Of a stretch of 64,000 nucleotides of DNA, positions 1-10,715 are shown piece by piece. The notes under the pieces were generated by a model. The model saw only the letters and a list, made by a program, of their open reading frames with translations. It did no database searches and was not told the DNA's origin. The DNA lies in the NCBI GenBank assembly GCA_917880885.1, contig OU862913.1, forward strand, positions 44,239,460 to 44,303,459. The letters are read 5' to 3'. Positions within the stretch are counted from its first letter, which is position 1. The number at the start of each line of letters is the position of its first letter. Source of the DNA: Limnephilus marmoratus (taxonomy: Eukaryota; Arthropoda; Insecta; Trichoptera; Limnephilidae). A program made the translations under genes and the position numbers.

Positions 1-389
1 TCTCTGAAGTAAAAGTAGATACCAACTGTTTGATTGATGGTAAGACTCCCCTGATTTACGCCATGGAGTGGGGACATGTGGCAGTAGTAAGATATCTCAT
101 CTCTGAAAGAAAAGAAGATATCAACTTTTTTATTGGTGGTAGGACTCCCTTGTGCTACGCCATAGAGAAAACAAATTGGGCAATGATGAAATATCTTATC
201 TCTGAAGTAAAAGTAAATATCAACTGTTTGGATCACTTTGGTAAGACTCCCCTGCACTACGCCATAGAGGGGGAGAAATGGATAATAGCAATACATCTAC
301 TGGAAGCTGGAGCAGACCCTACCATCCTGGATCATGATCATGTCACAAATGTTAATGTATTAACTCATCTTCAAGATCCCAAGTGGTGA
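1..389 (+). CDS. C-terminal end of an ankyrin-repeat protein (5' part outside window)
   Basis: The frame is open from base 3 and ends with TGA at 387-389, so only the last ~128 codons are visible. Three consecutive ~33-residue ankyrin repeats can be read, each with the G-[KR]-TPL-x-YA signature followed by a helix ending in YLISE or HLLEAG (for example GKTPLHYAIEGEKW). The last repeat ends ADPTILDHDH and a short non-repeat tail follows. Ankyrin repeats bind partner proteins; the rest of the gene is not seen, so its function is unknown. A lipase-NACHT-ankyrin gene on the same strand enters ankyrin repeats at the other end of the window, so this may be the tail of a paralogue. That is inference. 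No intron is visible in the remaining part. Confidence 0.85.
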   Translation, partial: SEVKVDTNCLIDGKTPLIYAMEWGHVAVVRYLISERKEDINFFIGGRTPLCYAIEKTNWAMMKYLISEVKVNINCLDHFGKTPLHYAIEGEKWIIAIHLLEAGADPTILDHDHVTNVNVLTHLQDPKW

Positions 390-1019
390 TCCATCACATA
401 AACCTCCCTACTGAGCTGATCTTTCATCAGTTTTCTAATTCTACACCTCCCTATATTCATATTATTATATTATACCATCGAACAAGTTTTCTTTACAAAA
501 CAATGTTAGGTTGGTACACTTAGTAAGTACTTTATTTTATGTGTTCATATTTGGATTAAAAAAACTAGATGTCATTTTGCTGTCCGATGATTAATTTTTA
601 CTATTAAAAACGAAAACAAAATTTTATTCACACGTCACTACTGATCCCACTCCCATAAGTGGCGACAAGATCATGTGATAAGCACGCAGTTTCCTGTGTT
701 ACCGTGCTGATCCAACATCTGAAGGAAAAATATTTTAAACGTTTTCAATTGAAAACTACATTTTTCATTCCAAACATGCTCAGGAATCGCTGGTTACAAT
801 TCTTCATGTATATGCTTTTACAGCCTGTATATATGCTTTTATTTTTTCAAAATTCCAATTTAAAAAAAATGTTTTCCGCTAGAACTACTATAATGTTGTA
901 TTTTTCAATCTTAAAACTCTAGCTCCTAAAAAATCACGGATCACCACTGTATACCAACTTTAACGAGATCATTGCAATTAAAATTATACATTCAACTTTT
1001 TGGGTCATTAGGAGATTCG
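390..1019. other. 3' flank of the ankyrin gene, AT-rich, no gene seen
   Basis: An ATTAAA hexamer lies near 555-560 and could serve as a poly(A) signal. Around 770-800 a short stretch (GCTCAGGAATCGCTGGTTA) resembles the arms of the foldback elements at 29.6-30.4 kb, so a decayed copy of that element may lie at about 660-960. Nothing else is recognised. Confidence 0.4.
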
Positions 1020-1697
1020 TTTTTTAATCTTAATATATGTATAAAACAATGTCGGGTTAGTTACACCATTTATAACTCGAGAACGGCTGGACCGATTTTT
1101 ATGATCTTTGATTTGTTGGATTAGTCTCCGCCCTGTATAGCAGAATAGCTATTAAAACATGGGAAAAATTCACAAAAAAATAATTATGAAGAAAATTCTT
1201 TTCCTTTGACATTTTGTTTGGAACGAATTCTAATTTTATAAAAGAGCTGCAGCAATATTGTGATAAATATAATATTAAATAGTGAGTGAATTCCAAAAAT
1301 TCAAAAATGTCAAATGTCAATGTGCTGATTGTTTTGCTTTTGTTCTTAAATGTATAATGCTGCCTCTCTTTCGTACACACTAATTGTCAACAGTCGAAAA
1401 TGAGACAAATGTGGAAACTTGCACCCCTCCAAAATAATAAATCTCTCTCATACGTACAAAGAAAATTAAACTCAATTCCCATAAGTTGAAAAGTAAGAAA
1501 ATCACAAAAATGTAAATCTGTACACAACGCCATCTCTAATACTCACAAAAACAAACCACGGACAGTTGCGCATCGATAATTGCTTCTTTGCGTAATTTTT
1601 AACTTAATAAAAAAACTGAATTTAATTCAGCTAATAAGTTAGCACACCAGTTATTCATTCTGTGGCGGTACGGAGTTTTCCGGGTCAGCTAGTATTA
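1020..1697 (-). repeat. Interspersed repeat with ACTAGCTGACCCGG head (minus orientation)
   Basis: On the minus strand the block begins ACTAGCTGACCCGGAAAACT at ~1697 and runs to a region on + reading TTATAACTCGAGAACGGCTG near 1072. Repeats with this head recur in insect genomes, and related heads occur in this window at 13541, 32838, 47135 and 48153. No coding capacity remains. Confidence 0.5.
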
Positions 1698-2059
1698 TTT
1701 AAAAACAAGATGTAGTGAATTGATTATCCGTATAGTTTCAACTTCTTTCAATAGATGTCCCATAGGTTCGTTTTCAATGCAAAGTTTTGCCATTTCCCAA
1801 CAGATGGCAGAACTGAGTTAATTATCAGAAGAGTACCATCTATCGCCGTTTGTGTCTGCCCACCGGAGTGACAGAACTATTTAGAGTCTAGCCTAGTAAG
1901 GACGTCTGTGCAGTTCAATATTGTTTGTAAATATTCTCCATAACCAAATAAACAAACTAATAATCAATCAAACTTTCAACTTATTGGAAGATACTCGACA
2001 CAACGCAGTTTGTCTACTATTGGAAGTTAAGAGATATAACGCAAGTTAAATGACAAAAT
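1698..2059. other. No gene or repeat recognised
   Basis: Unique-looking AT-rich sequence between two dispersed repeats. No splice-bounded open frame of convincing length is seen. Confidence 0.3.
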
Positions 2060-2290
2060 ACAAGTGTGCAGTTCACACACGGTAGAAGTGAAATCTTTAA
2101 AAAACTAAAGTAGACAAGCGTGGGGAGGTTACGAAGCACTGCACAAAGAGGAAACTGATTTTACTATCACATTCTCTCGCAGGCTAAATCCTATAGATGT
2201 ATGTGTTTGTCTCTTTTTAGTGTCGCGCTATTTTTTGTTTCATCGAGTTTCAAATCACAACGGTGCTAAAGAAGTTTTCACTAGTAAAAG
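2060..2290 (+). repeat. Dispersed repeat family Y, copy 1
   Basis: Contains CACACGGTAGAAGTGAAATC near 2076 and GTTTGTCTCTTTTTAGTGTC near 2206. The same two landmarks recur in reverse at 26110-26330 and 46880-47090, and the second alone at 58036-58145. Four shared, non-coding copies define a family that could not be assigned to a class. Confidence 0.6.
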
Positions 2291-2387
2291 TTTAGTTGTG
2301 AGAAAGGTAGAGTCCATTATAATGTTTAACCATGTTGCAACAAGTGCAATACATTTCCTTGCCATATAAAATGCTTCTATCCAAGAT

Positions 2388-2989
2388 TTAACCTCTCTAA
2401 GGCTAATTTGTTTACTTTTGTGAACAGATCATATAGCTCTCATAGATATCATTGTGTCTCCCTTACTCTCATGGTGAGAAATATGATCTAAACGGTGTCA
2501 GAAAGAGAAAACATCACGCTTTCTATTAAAGTCTAGAAATCAACCACAGAAAAATTAAAATGTGTACTATTATGAATCCAAAATTTTCGATTGCAATTTG
2601 AGCATTCAATCTTTGTGCATTTTGTATTAATTATTTTTTATATGAAATAATATAAAATGAGGTGACAATAATGTTTATAATACAAAATAATGTCTAACAA
2701 AAAAATATTTGTGCTTTAATTTTTTTTATTATCAGTAATTTTATTTATAAAAAACGTGGGGTGAGCCAATATTAACTTTTTTATGTGTGTATTGAAAATT
2801 TTTTACATTTAAATATTATATGTTTATTTCTAATAATAACTGTTTAAAGTGTATTTCATCAGCTTTCAAAAACTGTTTTTAGTTTTCGGATAAATTCAGA
2901 AATATTTCACTTATTTGGATTTTATTGCAAAGTGGAAATTTTCTTTCAGAAAACTTCTGACAGAATATGCCCGAGGTCTGAGGGGTTAA
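2388..2989. mobile_element. TTAA-flanked MITE, piggyBac-like (family X, copy A)
   Basis: Bounded by TTAA at 2388-2391 and 2986-2989. The ends form an imperfect inverted repeat, CCTCTCTAAGG on the left and GGTCTGAGGGG on the right. The interior has a block (GAGAAATATGATCTAAACGG) shared with copies at 9369, 10964, 20609 and 58647. TTAA target sites and CCC-type ends are characteristic of the piggyBac superfamily; no transposase is encoded. Confidence 0.7.
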
Positions 2990-3359
2990 CATTATCTATT
3001 ACTTTTGTCATTGGCATTAGAAAAAAATTGTTTCCATTTTGTAAAATTTGTATGTTTGGGTTAATTTAATGTTTTAACCATTAAATTTATAACTTTTTAA
3101 GTTTCAAATTTTCTTTTTTCATAAAAATTACCATAAAAGTAATTTGTTGAACTCCACTTAATTATGTCAGGAGCATTTTTTTTTTGCTAATTTAACTAAC
3201 ATTGTACTGTACTATGTGTATAATATTGTTTTTAAGTTTTTTTTTTTAAAACTCAACTTAGTTGAAAAAAAAAACCGATAACAATATATGAATGTTTCTT
3301 GTAATGAATATTTTTGATAAATTGTTTGTCCAATTGATTAGTCAGACATGGATACAAAT
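2990..3359. other. AT-rich spacer, nothing recognised
   Basis: Long A and T runs with no coding signature and no boundary motif. Confidence 0.4.
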
Positions 3360-4645
3360 CATCCCCTATAGATGTAACTTCTGGGGTACCACAGGGGTCA
3401 AATCTTGGCCCTCTTCTTTTTCTCATTTTCATAAACTACCTTTGTTCAAAATTAAACTGTGATTATGCTTTTTTTCGCCAATGATCTTAAAATTTTTCGT
3501 TAAATATGTCTGTTTCCAATCGTCAACTGCTTCAAAATGTCCTTGACACACTCAATAACTGGTGTACTGTCAATGGTATGCACTTATATGTTGAAAAATG
3601 TTACATTTTAAACATCACTCGAAATGGAATTATAAAGGATTTTTCCTATGTTATTAATAATACTATTCTTAAAAAAAATGTCTTCCATAAGAGATCTAGG
3701 AATCACTCTTGATTCTAAATTCATATTTGATGAGCACATTAACAATATTAAGTGCAAGTCACTTAAAATGATGGGATTTATTCACAGAATATGTAAACCT
3801 TTCAAAGATCAGTTCTAACCCTTTACAGTGCCTTAATTAGAAGTAAACTTGAATATGGAAGCACTATTTGGAATCCACATTACTGCAAATATGAAAACAT
3901 TGTAGAATCAGTTAAAAAATGCTAAGATTGTTATCTTTTAAATGTGGATTTAAACATCTAAGATCATACGAAGTGTGACTTGAATACTTCAAAATTAATA
4001 CACTTAAAATCAGAAGGCAATTGACTGATCTAATATATTTACATAAAATAATTCACAGCCATCTCGATACTTAATTGTGTCTTAGCAATATTGATATAAA
4101 TGTTCCCAATTCCCATTGTTTAAGATGCCATAATATGTTTCACCTGAATACATTTAAAAATAATATTGCCTATTTTAGCACCCTGATCCAAATGTGTCGA
4201 CTATATAATAAGATAGAGTGTGCTGAAGTAGATATTTTTGTTGATAATCTATACGGATTCAGAAAAAATGTTCTGCGATTGCTGAAAAATATGTTGTGCT
4301 AATTATATTATGTATCATTTGTATCTCTAATTATGTCTCTTGTATTATTTGACATTCGAGTGAACTTTGTATTTTTATAATTTTCTATTTGTATTAATTG
4401 TTTTTGTGTTTAATTCGTAGAACTCCATTTTAATTTTTAGAAATTTTATTAAAATTAAATTCGATAATGTTATTACGTTATGATAATTTCTATTTGTAAT
4501 TGTTTTTTAAAATTTTATTTTTATCTAAAAAATTTCAAAATTTACCAATGTATAATTTGAATGATTGATTTTATGTAATTTTTAACCTATTTTTTATAAC
4601 TGGATTGTTCTCACTTGAGTGAGAATATCTGTAATAAATAAATAA
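3360..4645 (+). pseudogene. CR1/Jockey-like non-LTR retrotransposon 3' relic
   Basis: The frame near 3370-3440 reads VTSGVPQGSNLGPLLFLIFIN, the conserved reverse-transcriptase block before the catalytic YADD motif. The YADD region itself is damaged ('FFANDLKIF' after a frameshift). Downstream pieces resemble the thumb and C-terminus of CR1/Jockey reverse transcriptases (for example RKNVLRLLKNMLC at the end). The copy ends in an AATAAATAAATAAAG tail at ~4645. Many stops and shifts make it inactive. The 5' part is missing, as is usual for truncated target-primed insertions. Confidence 0.75.
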
Positions 4646-4823
4646 AGAAACCTCCAAACACTAAGTTTTGAGATAATGAGGAAACCAATATTGGAATGTT
4701 CTTCATAAATCAAATAATATTGACACGTGTCTGTGTTTTACATATTAAATATGCTATGTAATAACACTGGGAGGCATAACGGTCTGGTACATTAGTATGA
4801 CATTTTAAAATATTCTGTTTTTA

Positions 4824-5550
4824 CAAGTTTGAGTGCATGTCTAATAGATGTTGGAGGTGTTTCAGAGTAATCTGAGTATTGTACCAGATAGAGGGTGCAC
4901 TAACACAACAACTCAAGTTTGAGTGCATGTCTAATAGATGTTGGAGGTGTTTCAGAGTAATCTGAGTATTGTACCAGATAGAGGGTGCACTAACACAACA
5001 ACTCAAGTTTGAGTGCATGTCTAATAGATGTTGGAGGTGTTTCAGAGTAATCTGAGTATTGTACCAGATAGAGGGTGCACTAACACAACAACTCAAGTTT
5101 GAGTGCATGTCTAATAGATGTTGGAGGTGTTTCAGAGTAATCTGAGTATTGTACCAGATAGAGGGTGCACTAACACAACAACTCAAGTTTGAGTGCATGT
5201 CTAATAGATGTTGGAGGTGTTTCAGAGTAATCTGAGTATTGTACCAGATAGAGGGTGCACTAACACAACAACTCAAGTTTGAGTGCATGTCTAATAGATG
5301 TTGGAGGTGTTTCAGAGTAATCTGAGTATTGTACCAGATAGAGGGTGCACTAACACAACAACTCAAGTTTGAGTGCATGTCTAATAGATGTTGGAGGTGT
5401 TTCAGAGTAATCTGAGTATTGTACCAGATAGAGGGTGCACTAACACAACAACTCAAGTTTGAGTGCATGTCTAATAGATGTTGGAGGTGTTTCAGAGTAA
5501 TCTGAGTATTGTACCAGATAGAGGGTGCACTAACACAACAACCCAAGTTT
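4824..5550. repeat. Tandem array, 90-bp unit x 8, essentially perfect
   Basis: The unit starting CAAGTTTGAGTGCATGTC repeats every 90 bp (first copy ~4824, last ends ~5545), and the only visible change is ACCC for ACTC at the end. Because 90 is divisible by three, the minus strand stays open for 252 codons as eight identical 30-residue repeats. No start context, signal or known domain supports translation, so I treat the reading frame as a by-product. Perfect copies imply very recent expansion or gene conversion. Confidence 0.9.
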
Positions 5551-5837
5551 TGATTTTTCAGAGATATCTGACTAATCAACTGGACGATTAGTAAACCTAA
5601 TTGATTTTGAAGTTTATGTTCTGTAACTGTATTTCAATGTTTTTTAATTAATGATTTTTTTAAAAGAAAATGTGTAAATTAAGAAAAAAACAATTGTTTT
5701 GTTAAGTGTAATATTTTGTAATATATAGTTTTTTGTAACTAAATAAACATTATTTGTGACATAAAACCTGTTTTTAATTTCAACATTCTATTGTTTATTT
5801 AATTTGTAAAAGCAGATTATAAACCCTCAAGCGGTTT

Positions 5838-6175
5838 ACGTGGTTCGCTATGTTTGGTGACTTAGCAGGGGTGTCCGGGTTCAAGGGGTGAACTTGGGGC
5901 ACTTGCTGTGCATGGCGGGCCGGATCAGAAGAGTCTGGTTAAGGGAGACTCTTTAACCTCTCCAGTCGGACTCTCTCGACTCATCGCCTTGCACCGCAGT
6001 GGGAGGGATGGATTCACACTTCCGTCACTCCTGGACACACTGACCCCCAGATTCCTACCCATCTGTCATACCTTTTTCCTTTCGAGAACTTCTTCTTCCT
6101 TTCCTTAAAAACACCCTCCATACAGCACCTCCAAAGATGACATGCTCTGAGGGATATTATTTTAGAGTCTCCTGT
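5838..6175 (+). mobile_element. SINE family B, full-length-like copy
   Basis: Begins GGTTCGCTATGTTTGGTGAC and ends with AAATTATTTT/GGCCTCCTGTG-type sequence typical of the family. Related copies are at 7985-8365 (minus), 11462-11722, 44840-44890 and 45115-45355 (minus). GGGTTCAAGGGG near 5877 could be a degenerate B box, so a Pol III origin is possible but not shown. Confidence 0.6.
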
Positions 6176-6197
6176 TTTTCTTCATACATATAAATAC

Positions 6198-6541
6198 CGC
6201 ACAAGAGTCCCAACTGCTCCCTTCTGGAGGCAGTGAGACTATGGCATCCCCAATTGGGGTATGTTGTGAGGCTGAATGTAGTGGGGAGAGGAAGGAGATG
6301 GGGAAGAGGATGGTAGGGATGTACCTGGCTATTCAGATCTGGTCATTGAACATGGCTAAAGCCATTTCCAGCAACATTTCAATTCTGAATGGTGGTCTTA
6401 CACCAGGGCGATACTGAGAATATCATCCACTCTGGATTATGACACAAATATACTATAAAATTTATTTGCACATGCCAGGTTCGAATCCGCAACCTTTAGA
6501 TTGGGAGTCGAGAGTCTTACTCCTCGACCACGGAGGCCATC
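6198..6541 (-). mobile_element. SINE family A, minus copy
   Basis: On the minus strand a tRNA-like head (GGCCTCCGTGGTCGAGGAGT, then GGTTCGAACC-type B box near 6480) is followed by the family body, including TGGTGTAAGACCACCATTCA. The tail at ~6198 reads GACTCTTGTGCGGTA in family orientation. Confidence 0.75.
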
Positions 6542-6807
6542 TCCTGTGGAGTTATGTAAAAAGAAAAATTGAACAAAAAAAAAAACTAACTTTGAACAAG
6601 GTATTTAAAAAAAAATATATATTAATTAATATCATTATCTGTATTGGATGGTATAATTGGATATAGTTATACAGAAAGCATCCAACCCCAAAAATTAATA
6701 AAGCGGCATGTCTACTTTCAAGTGAGGAAAACCATTTTGTACTTAAAATAATTATAAGGAGGGAGGGGAGGGGGAGCTGCTTATATATCTATTTCAAACT
6801 TATTTAG

Positions 6808-7198
6808 ATGGCCTCTGTGGTTGAGGGGTAAGGCTCTCGACTTGCAATACGAAGTTTGCAGGTTCAAATCCCGGCGTGCGCAACTAAATTTTAAGTGTTT
6901 AATTTGTGTTATTTTACAATTGAATCATTTAAAATAATATATAGTATATTTACAGCTCATTCCAGAGTGGAAGATACTCTCAGTATCGCCCCGGTGTAAG
7001 ACCACCATTCAGAATAGAAATGTTGCTTGAAATAGCCTTGTTTTGTGAATAGACCCCCACCCTCCTCTACCCCATCTCTTTTCCCACCCCACTATTCTCA
7101 ACCTCACAACATACCCCAATTGGGGATATCGTCGTCTCACTGGTTACAGATAATCGGGAGCAGCTGGGACTTTTCTGCGGTTTTCACATATATATAAT
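6808..7198 (+). mobile_element. SINE family A, plus copy
   Basis: Head GGCCTCTGTGGTTGAGGGGT resembles a tRNA 5' half with an A box. The B box GGTTCAAATCCC lies near 6863. The body carries CCAGAGTGGAAGATACTCTC and the conserved TGTAAGACCACCATTCAGAA. Internal A and B boxes are the Pol III promoter expected of a tRNA-derived SINE. This copy and the one at 6198 face away from each other. Confidence 0.8.
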
Positions 7199-7682
7199 TA
7201 CTGGTGCAGACCTGTGATAAATCACGGAATATTATATTAATTGAAGGAATTGTTAAGCCGAAAGTATTTATTTATAAAATATTTGCCACAGGATCATTGC
7301 CTTTCAATAACAAATATTTTTATTTATATTATTATTTTTTTTTTTTGTTACAAAGTTAAGAGAAGATCAGAAATTTATCTCTGGAATGATCACAATTAGT
7401 AAACTTAGAAAATCACAAAATCAAAAACCGAAAAATATATGAGCGCTCAATCCATTATATGGCGCAACGCTTTAGTGCATGGGTCGGCAACCTGCGTCTC
7501 AGTGCGGCCCGCAAGATTTTCGCCGCAACGCACGTGATGGACGATATCATACACAACGGAGTGAAAGGGAGCGAAGGGGGAGCGACTTACAAATCAACAT
7601 GATAGGTTTGCAAAGTGATACCACACTTAAAATGACTTTTAAAGGAAAAAATTAGAGGATTACTATGGGAATTTGCCTTCTG

Positions 7683-7895
7683 AAAACTACAAGGAGTTTA
7701 AATGGTTTGCTGAGCAAATAATTACTATGTTTGGTAGTACATACATTTGTGAGCAAACTTTTTGAATTCTGAATTATGGAGAAAACAAACACTGTTCTCG
7801 GTTATCAGATTCACATTTACGCGACTCTACTTCAAAAATGCAATCTAATGTAAGAACACTTGCAAGTCAAATACAACCACAAATATCTCATTGAT
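7683..7895 (+). pseudogene. hAT transposase C-terminal dimerisation-domain relic
   Basis: The frame reads WFAEQIITMFGSTYICEQTF, then a TGA, then ILNYGENKHCSRLSDSHLRD. This matches the hAT dimerisation region of the GTF2IRD2/ZBED-like branch, whose signature is FGSTYLCEQTFS...NK..R.RLTD.HL. The stop directly after EQTF and the lack of upstream catalytic sequence make it a relic. It lies inside TIRs with an 8-bp TSD, which independently supports the hAT assignment. Confidence 0.75.
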
Positions 7896-7984
7896 TTTCT
7901 TAACTACGATAAATGTCGTAAACATATATAATAAGCGTTTTATTTTTAAAATTAAATATTGCAGGTTTTTTTTTACAAAAGCTC

Positions 7985-8365
7985 CACACAGGCGGCCCTG
8001 AGGAAAATAATTTCTCTCAAGACCTATTTCATCATAGGGGATGCCGTGTGGAGGGTTTTTTTAAGGAAGAGAAGTATATGAAGTTCTAGGAAGGTAAAAG
8101 GTATGAGGGGTGGGTAGGAATCTGAGTGTCAGTGTGTCCAGGAGTGATGGACTTATGAATCAATCCTTACAACTGTAGTACAAGGCGATGAGCCGAGAGA
8201 GTTTGGCTAGAATGGTCAAAAGGCCTCCCTCAACCAGTCTCTTGATCCTGCCACGCAGCAGATGGACAGACGCATCCAATGAACAGCATCCCAGATGGAC
8301 ATAACTCATCCCATGAACAGCATGAACCTGAGCACTCCTGCTAAGTCACCAAATATCAGGTATAT
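7985..8365 (-). mobile_element. SINE family B, minus copy nested in the hAT element
   Basis: Minus-strand sequence matches the 5838-6175 copy: the GGCTTTCC...CTCC tail, GGACACACTGACACTCAGAT, and the head near 8350 with CTTAGCAGGAGTGC. It interrupts the hAT relic and is therefore younger. Confidence 0.6.
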
Positions 8366-8460
8366 TGTAATGACGTGTGACCCAAGTGCGGCCCGCACTA
8401 ATCCCCACATATAATATTTGGCCCTTTTACAACAAAAGGTTGCCGACCCACGCTCTAGTG

Positions 8461-8796
8461 GTTAAGAGCTCAATTGTTTTTAGTTACAAAATATAAGAAC
8501 TTACAGCAAAAGAAAACACACTTTGTTAAATCAAAAACAATTTATTCATTTCATATATAAAACTTTAAGAAAGTACAAAAAGCATGAGAAAATTTTATTC
8601 ACAAAAAATGGCATTAAAATACAACAGGTAAAACAACAGCTTAAAAATTAATTCAAAGTCATTACTAATTTAAACGTTAGTTTAAAACGTTGTTTGACTT
8701 GTTTAACACATTCTCAGACACTTGTCGTAAAACAGAGGTTGGTAATATGACAGACGCCATCACATTTGTCTTGTGACAGGACACATATGTGTTGTG
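8461..8796. other. AT-rich sequence, nothing recognised
   Basis: No coding frame, repeat or boundary motif was identified. Confidence 0.3.
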
Positions 8797-9203
8797 AGGT
8801 GATCTGACAGTTGATCCGTTGACAATTGACCCCCCAAAATGAAATTTTCTACAAATTTATAATTTTTTGTGCAATATTTTATAATGTCAAACGTAAAATC
8901 GACTTCAAAAATACCCTTAATGATAAGTTGGTATGAATATCAAACAAATTTATATACAGTATCAATTGTTTGTACTTATGCGCTGGTATACACAGTATAT
9001 AGACATGTAGATTTATTCTTGATGCATTTGAATGAAAATATGTTTTATACTTTTGTAATTCGGTGGCACATTCTCTCTGCACATCCCCAAGGGTCACTTA
9101 GCTATATTTTGTGTAATTAGGTTTACCATATTTTCCCTAAACCGACTGCACATTGTATATAAGTATGCCGGGGGCCAACTGTCGGCAGATCAACTGTCAT
9201 GGA
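8797..9203. mobile_element. Foldback/MITE-like element
   Basis: Imperfect inverted arms: CTGACAGTTGATCCGTTGAC (from ~8798) pairs with sequence ending GCAGATCAACTGTCATGG near 9203. The interior has short overlapping frames on both strands with no recognisable protein. No clear target duplication was found. Confidence 0.45.
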
Positions 9204-9368
9204 ACCGTTTTGTGAAGTTAATGAAAATCAGTAATAAAAGTCATCATCCTTGGATATGACACTATCTACTATGGAAGTATTCCTGTTGTTACACAAATAG
9301 ACAGACTTCATACAACTGCAATACTAAATTTTTACTTTCCAGCTCGTTGTTTCGCATCGCGTCCCTGA

Positions 9369-9620
9369 CTAACCCCTCAGGACTATTTGTTCTCTTTTGG
9401 GAACAACTCATATAAATCTCATAGATATTGGTTTGTCTTCTTCACTATCATAGTGAGAAATATGATCTAAATGGTGTTAGAAAGAAAAAAACACCACACT
9501 TTATATTCAAATGCAAAAGTTAACCATAAAGTAATTCAAATTTGCACCTTTATGAAACCAAAGTTTCCGACTGCAATTTTATTGCAAAGCAGAAATACGC
9601 TAGAGGCCTGGGGGGCTAAA
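9369..9620. mobile_element. TTAA-type MITE, family X copy B (deleted)
   Basis: Starts CTAACCCCTCAGGACTATT and ends GGCCTGGGGGGCTAA, so both TTAA sites have mutated to CTAA. The interior shares GAGAAATATGATCTAAATGG and ACACCACACTTTATATTCAA with the other copies, but much of the 3' half is missing. Confidence 0.6.
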
Positions 9621-10715
9621 AGACACATAATATATATGTGTAGTGTCATACCATCTTCTATAAAACAACATCAACAGACGTTGTGTCTGTGTGTCTGTGA
9701 ATGCATTAAAAAAAGCAATTTCAAATATTGTAAAGAATGTAAAAAGAGTATAATTTTAATCAGTAAAAAAACTGATAAAAAATTATTTGTTAAAAAATGT
9801 CTCAAGTCCAGTTGTTTCTCAGAAATTCAAATATAACATTGTCATCAAATAGCCAATTAGCGCCTTTTTGTTTTTTTTTTATACGTGAATTCTCCCCGTT
9901 GAACGCTGATTTTATGTTCGTTTTAGCTTTTTATCAAATAGTGATCAGCAGAAGAGGACAAATATCATATAGTTAAGCTTGTCAGCTTATTACGATTTGA
10001 TAGAAAGCTGAAATGCACCTAGAAGCTACGTTTAACGGGGACCTTTCAAATGTCAATAAAACAAAATGGCGCTGAATGGTCAACTGATGACTTTGTTACA
10101 AGTGAATTTCTGTCAAACTACTGGACTTTAGATTTACAGCTCGGAAATTCAATCTTGAATAAAGAACACAAGTTTAAAATGTTACAAGAAGAAAAAAATT
10201 GTGTAATTTTTTCGACAAGATATCTGAATTTTAAACACAAATAAAAAATAATATGTTAGGTTATGTTTTTTTTCTTCATTGTTCTTGTTTCGTTATCTGT
10301 TTTTATAATCAATATAATGTTATAAAAGAAAGTTTATGAAAGTGTGTGTCCCCTTAAAACTCAGAAACGAGTCCAGGTACAATCAAGGGAGTTATATGGT
10401 GTGGTAGCTTTCTATTCCCTATCCACGAAGAAGGTTCCTGTTTTTACATGAAGGGCGTGCTTTTCAAGATATAAGGGCTGGTAGTTTCGCCCTCTAGAAA
10501 TTTCAAGAACAGTCCAGAACATCCGAGAGTATTCGAGAGCATTCTACAACAAATACTATTCTACGGAACGTCAGTTCAATCTCATATCAACTCCCTGAGC
10601 CAAGCCGGGTACCGCAGCTACTTAATATTAAATCATAAACAAAATGGAAATTAAATGATTGATTGTATGTAAAAAGGTTTGATTGTAGGATTGCGTCAGT
10701 CATATAGATTTAGAT
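9621..10715. other. No gene recognised; one 64-codon frame of unknown status
   Basis: A + frame at 10050-10244 (begins MSIKQNGAEWSTDDFVTSEF) has no recognised domain and its downstream context is AT-rich, so it is probably a decayed element. CCCCGTTGAACGC (9895) and GTTTAACGGGGA (10029) could pair as arms of a ~150-bp foldback. Nothing else is seen. Confidence 0.3.

Larger units (their letters stand above)
7478..8452 (+). mobile_element. hAT-type DNA transposon remnant with 8-bp TSD
   Basis: Terminal inverted repeats CATGGGTCGGCAACC (7478) and GGTTGCCGACCCACG (ends 8452) are flanked by an 8-bp near-duplicate, CTTTAGTG at 7470-7477 and CTCTAGTG at 8453-8460. An 8-bp duplication and a GGTCGGCAACC-type terminus fit the hAT superfamily. 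The interior keeps a transposase C-terminal relic (7683-7895) and a nested SINE B (7985-8365). Confidence 0.8.

Noticed and set aside
4821..5579. 252-codon minus-strand protein of 30-residue repeats
   Set aside because: Explained by a 90-bp tandem repeat whose length is a multiple of three; no codon-level conservation (all copies are identical at every base) and no recognised domain.
5908..6108. 66-codon plus frame MHGGPDQKSLVKGDSL...
   Set aside because: Lies wholly inside a SINE B copy and is not conserved as protein in other copies.
6835..6880. A genuine tRNA gene at the head of the 6808 repeat
   Set aside because: The head is the tRNA-derived promoter of SINE A; the same head with the same body recurs at six other places.
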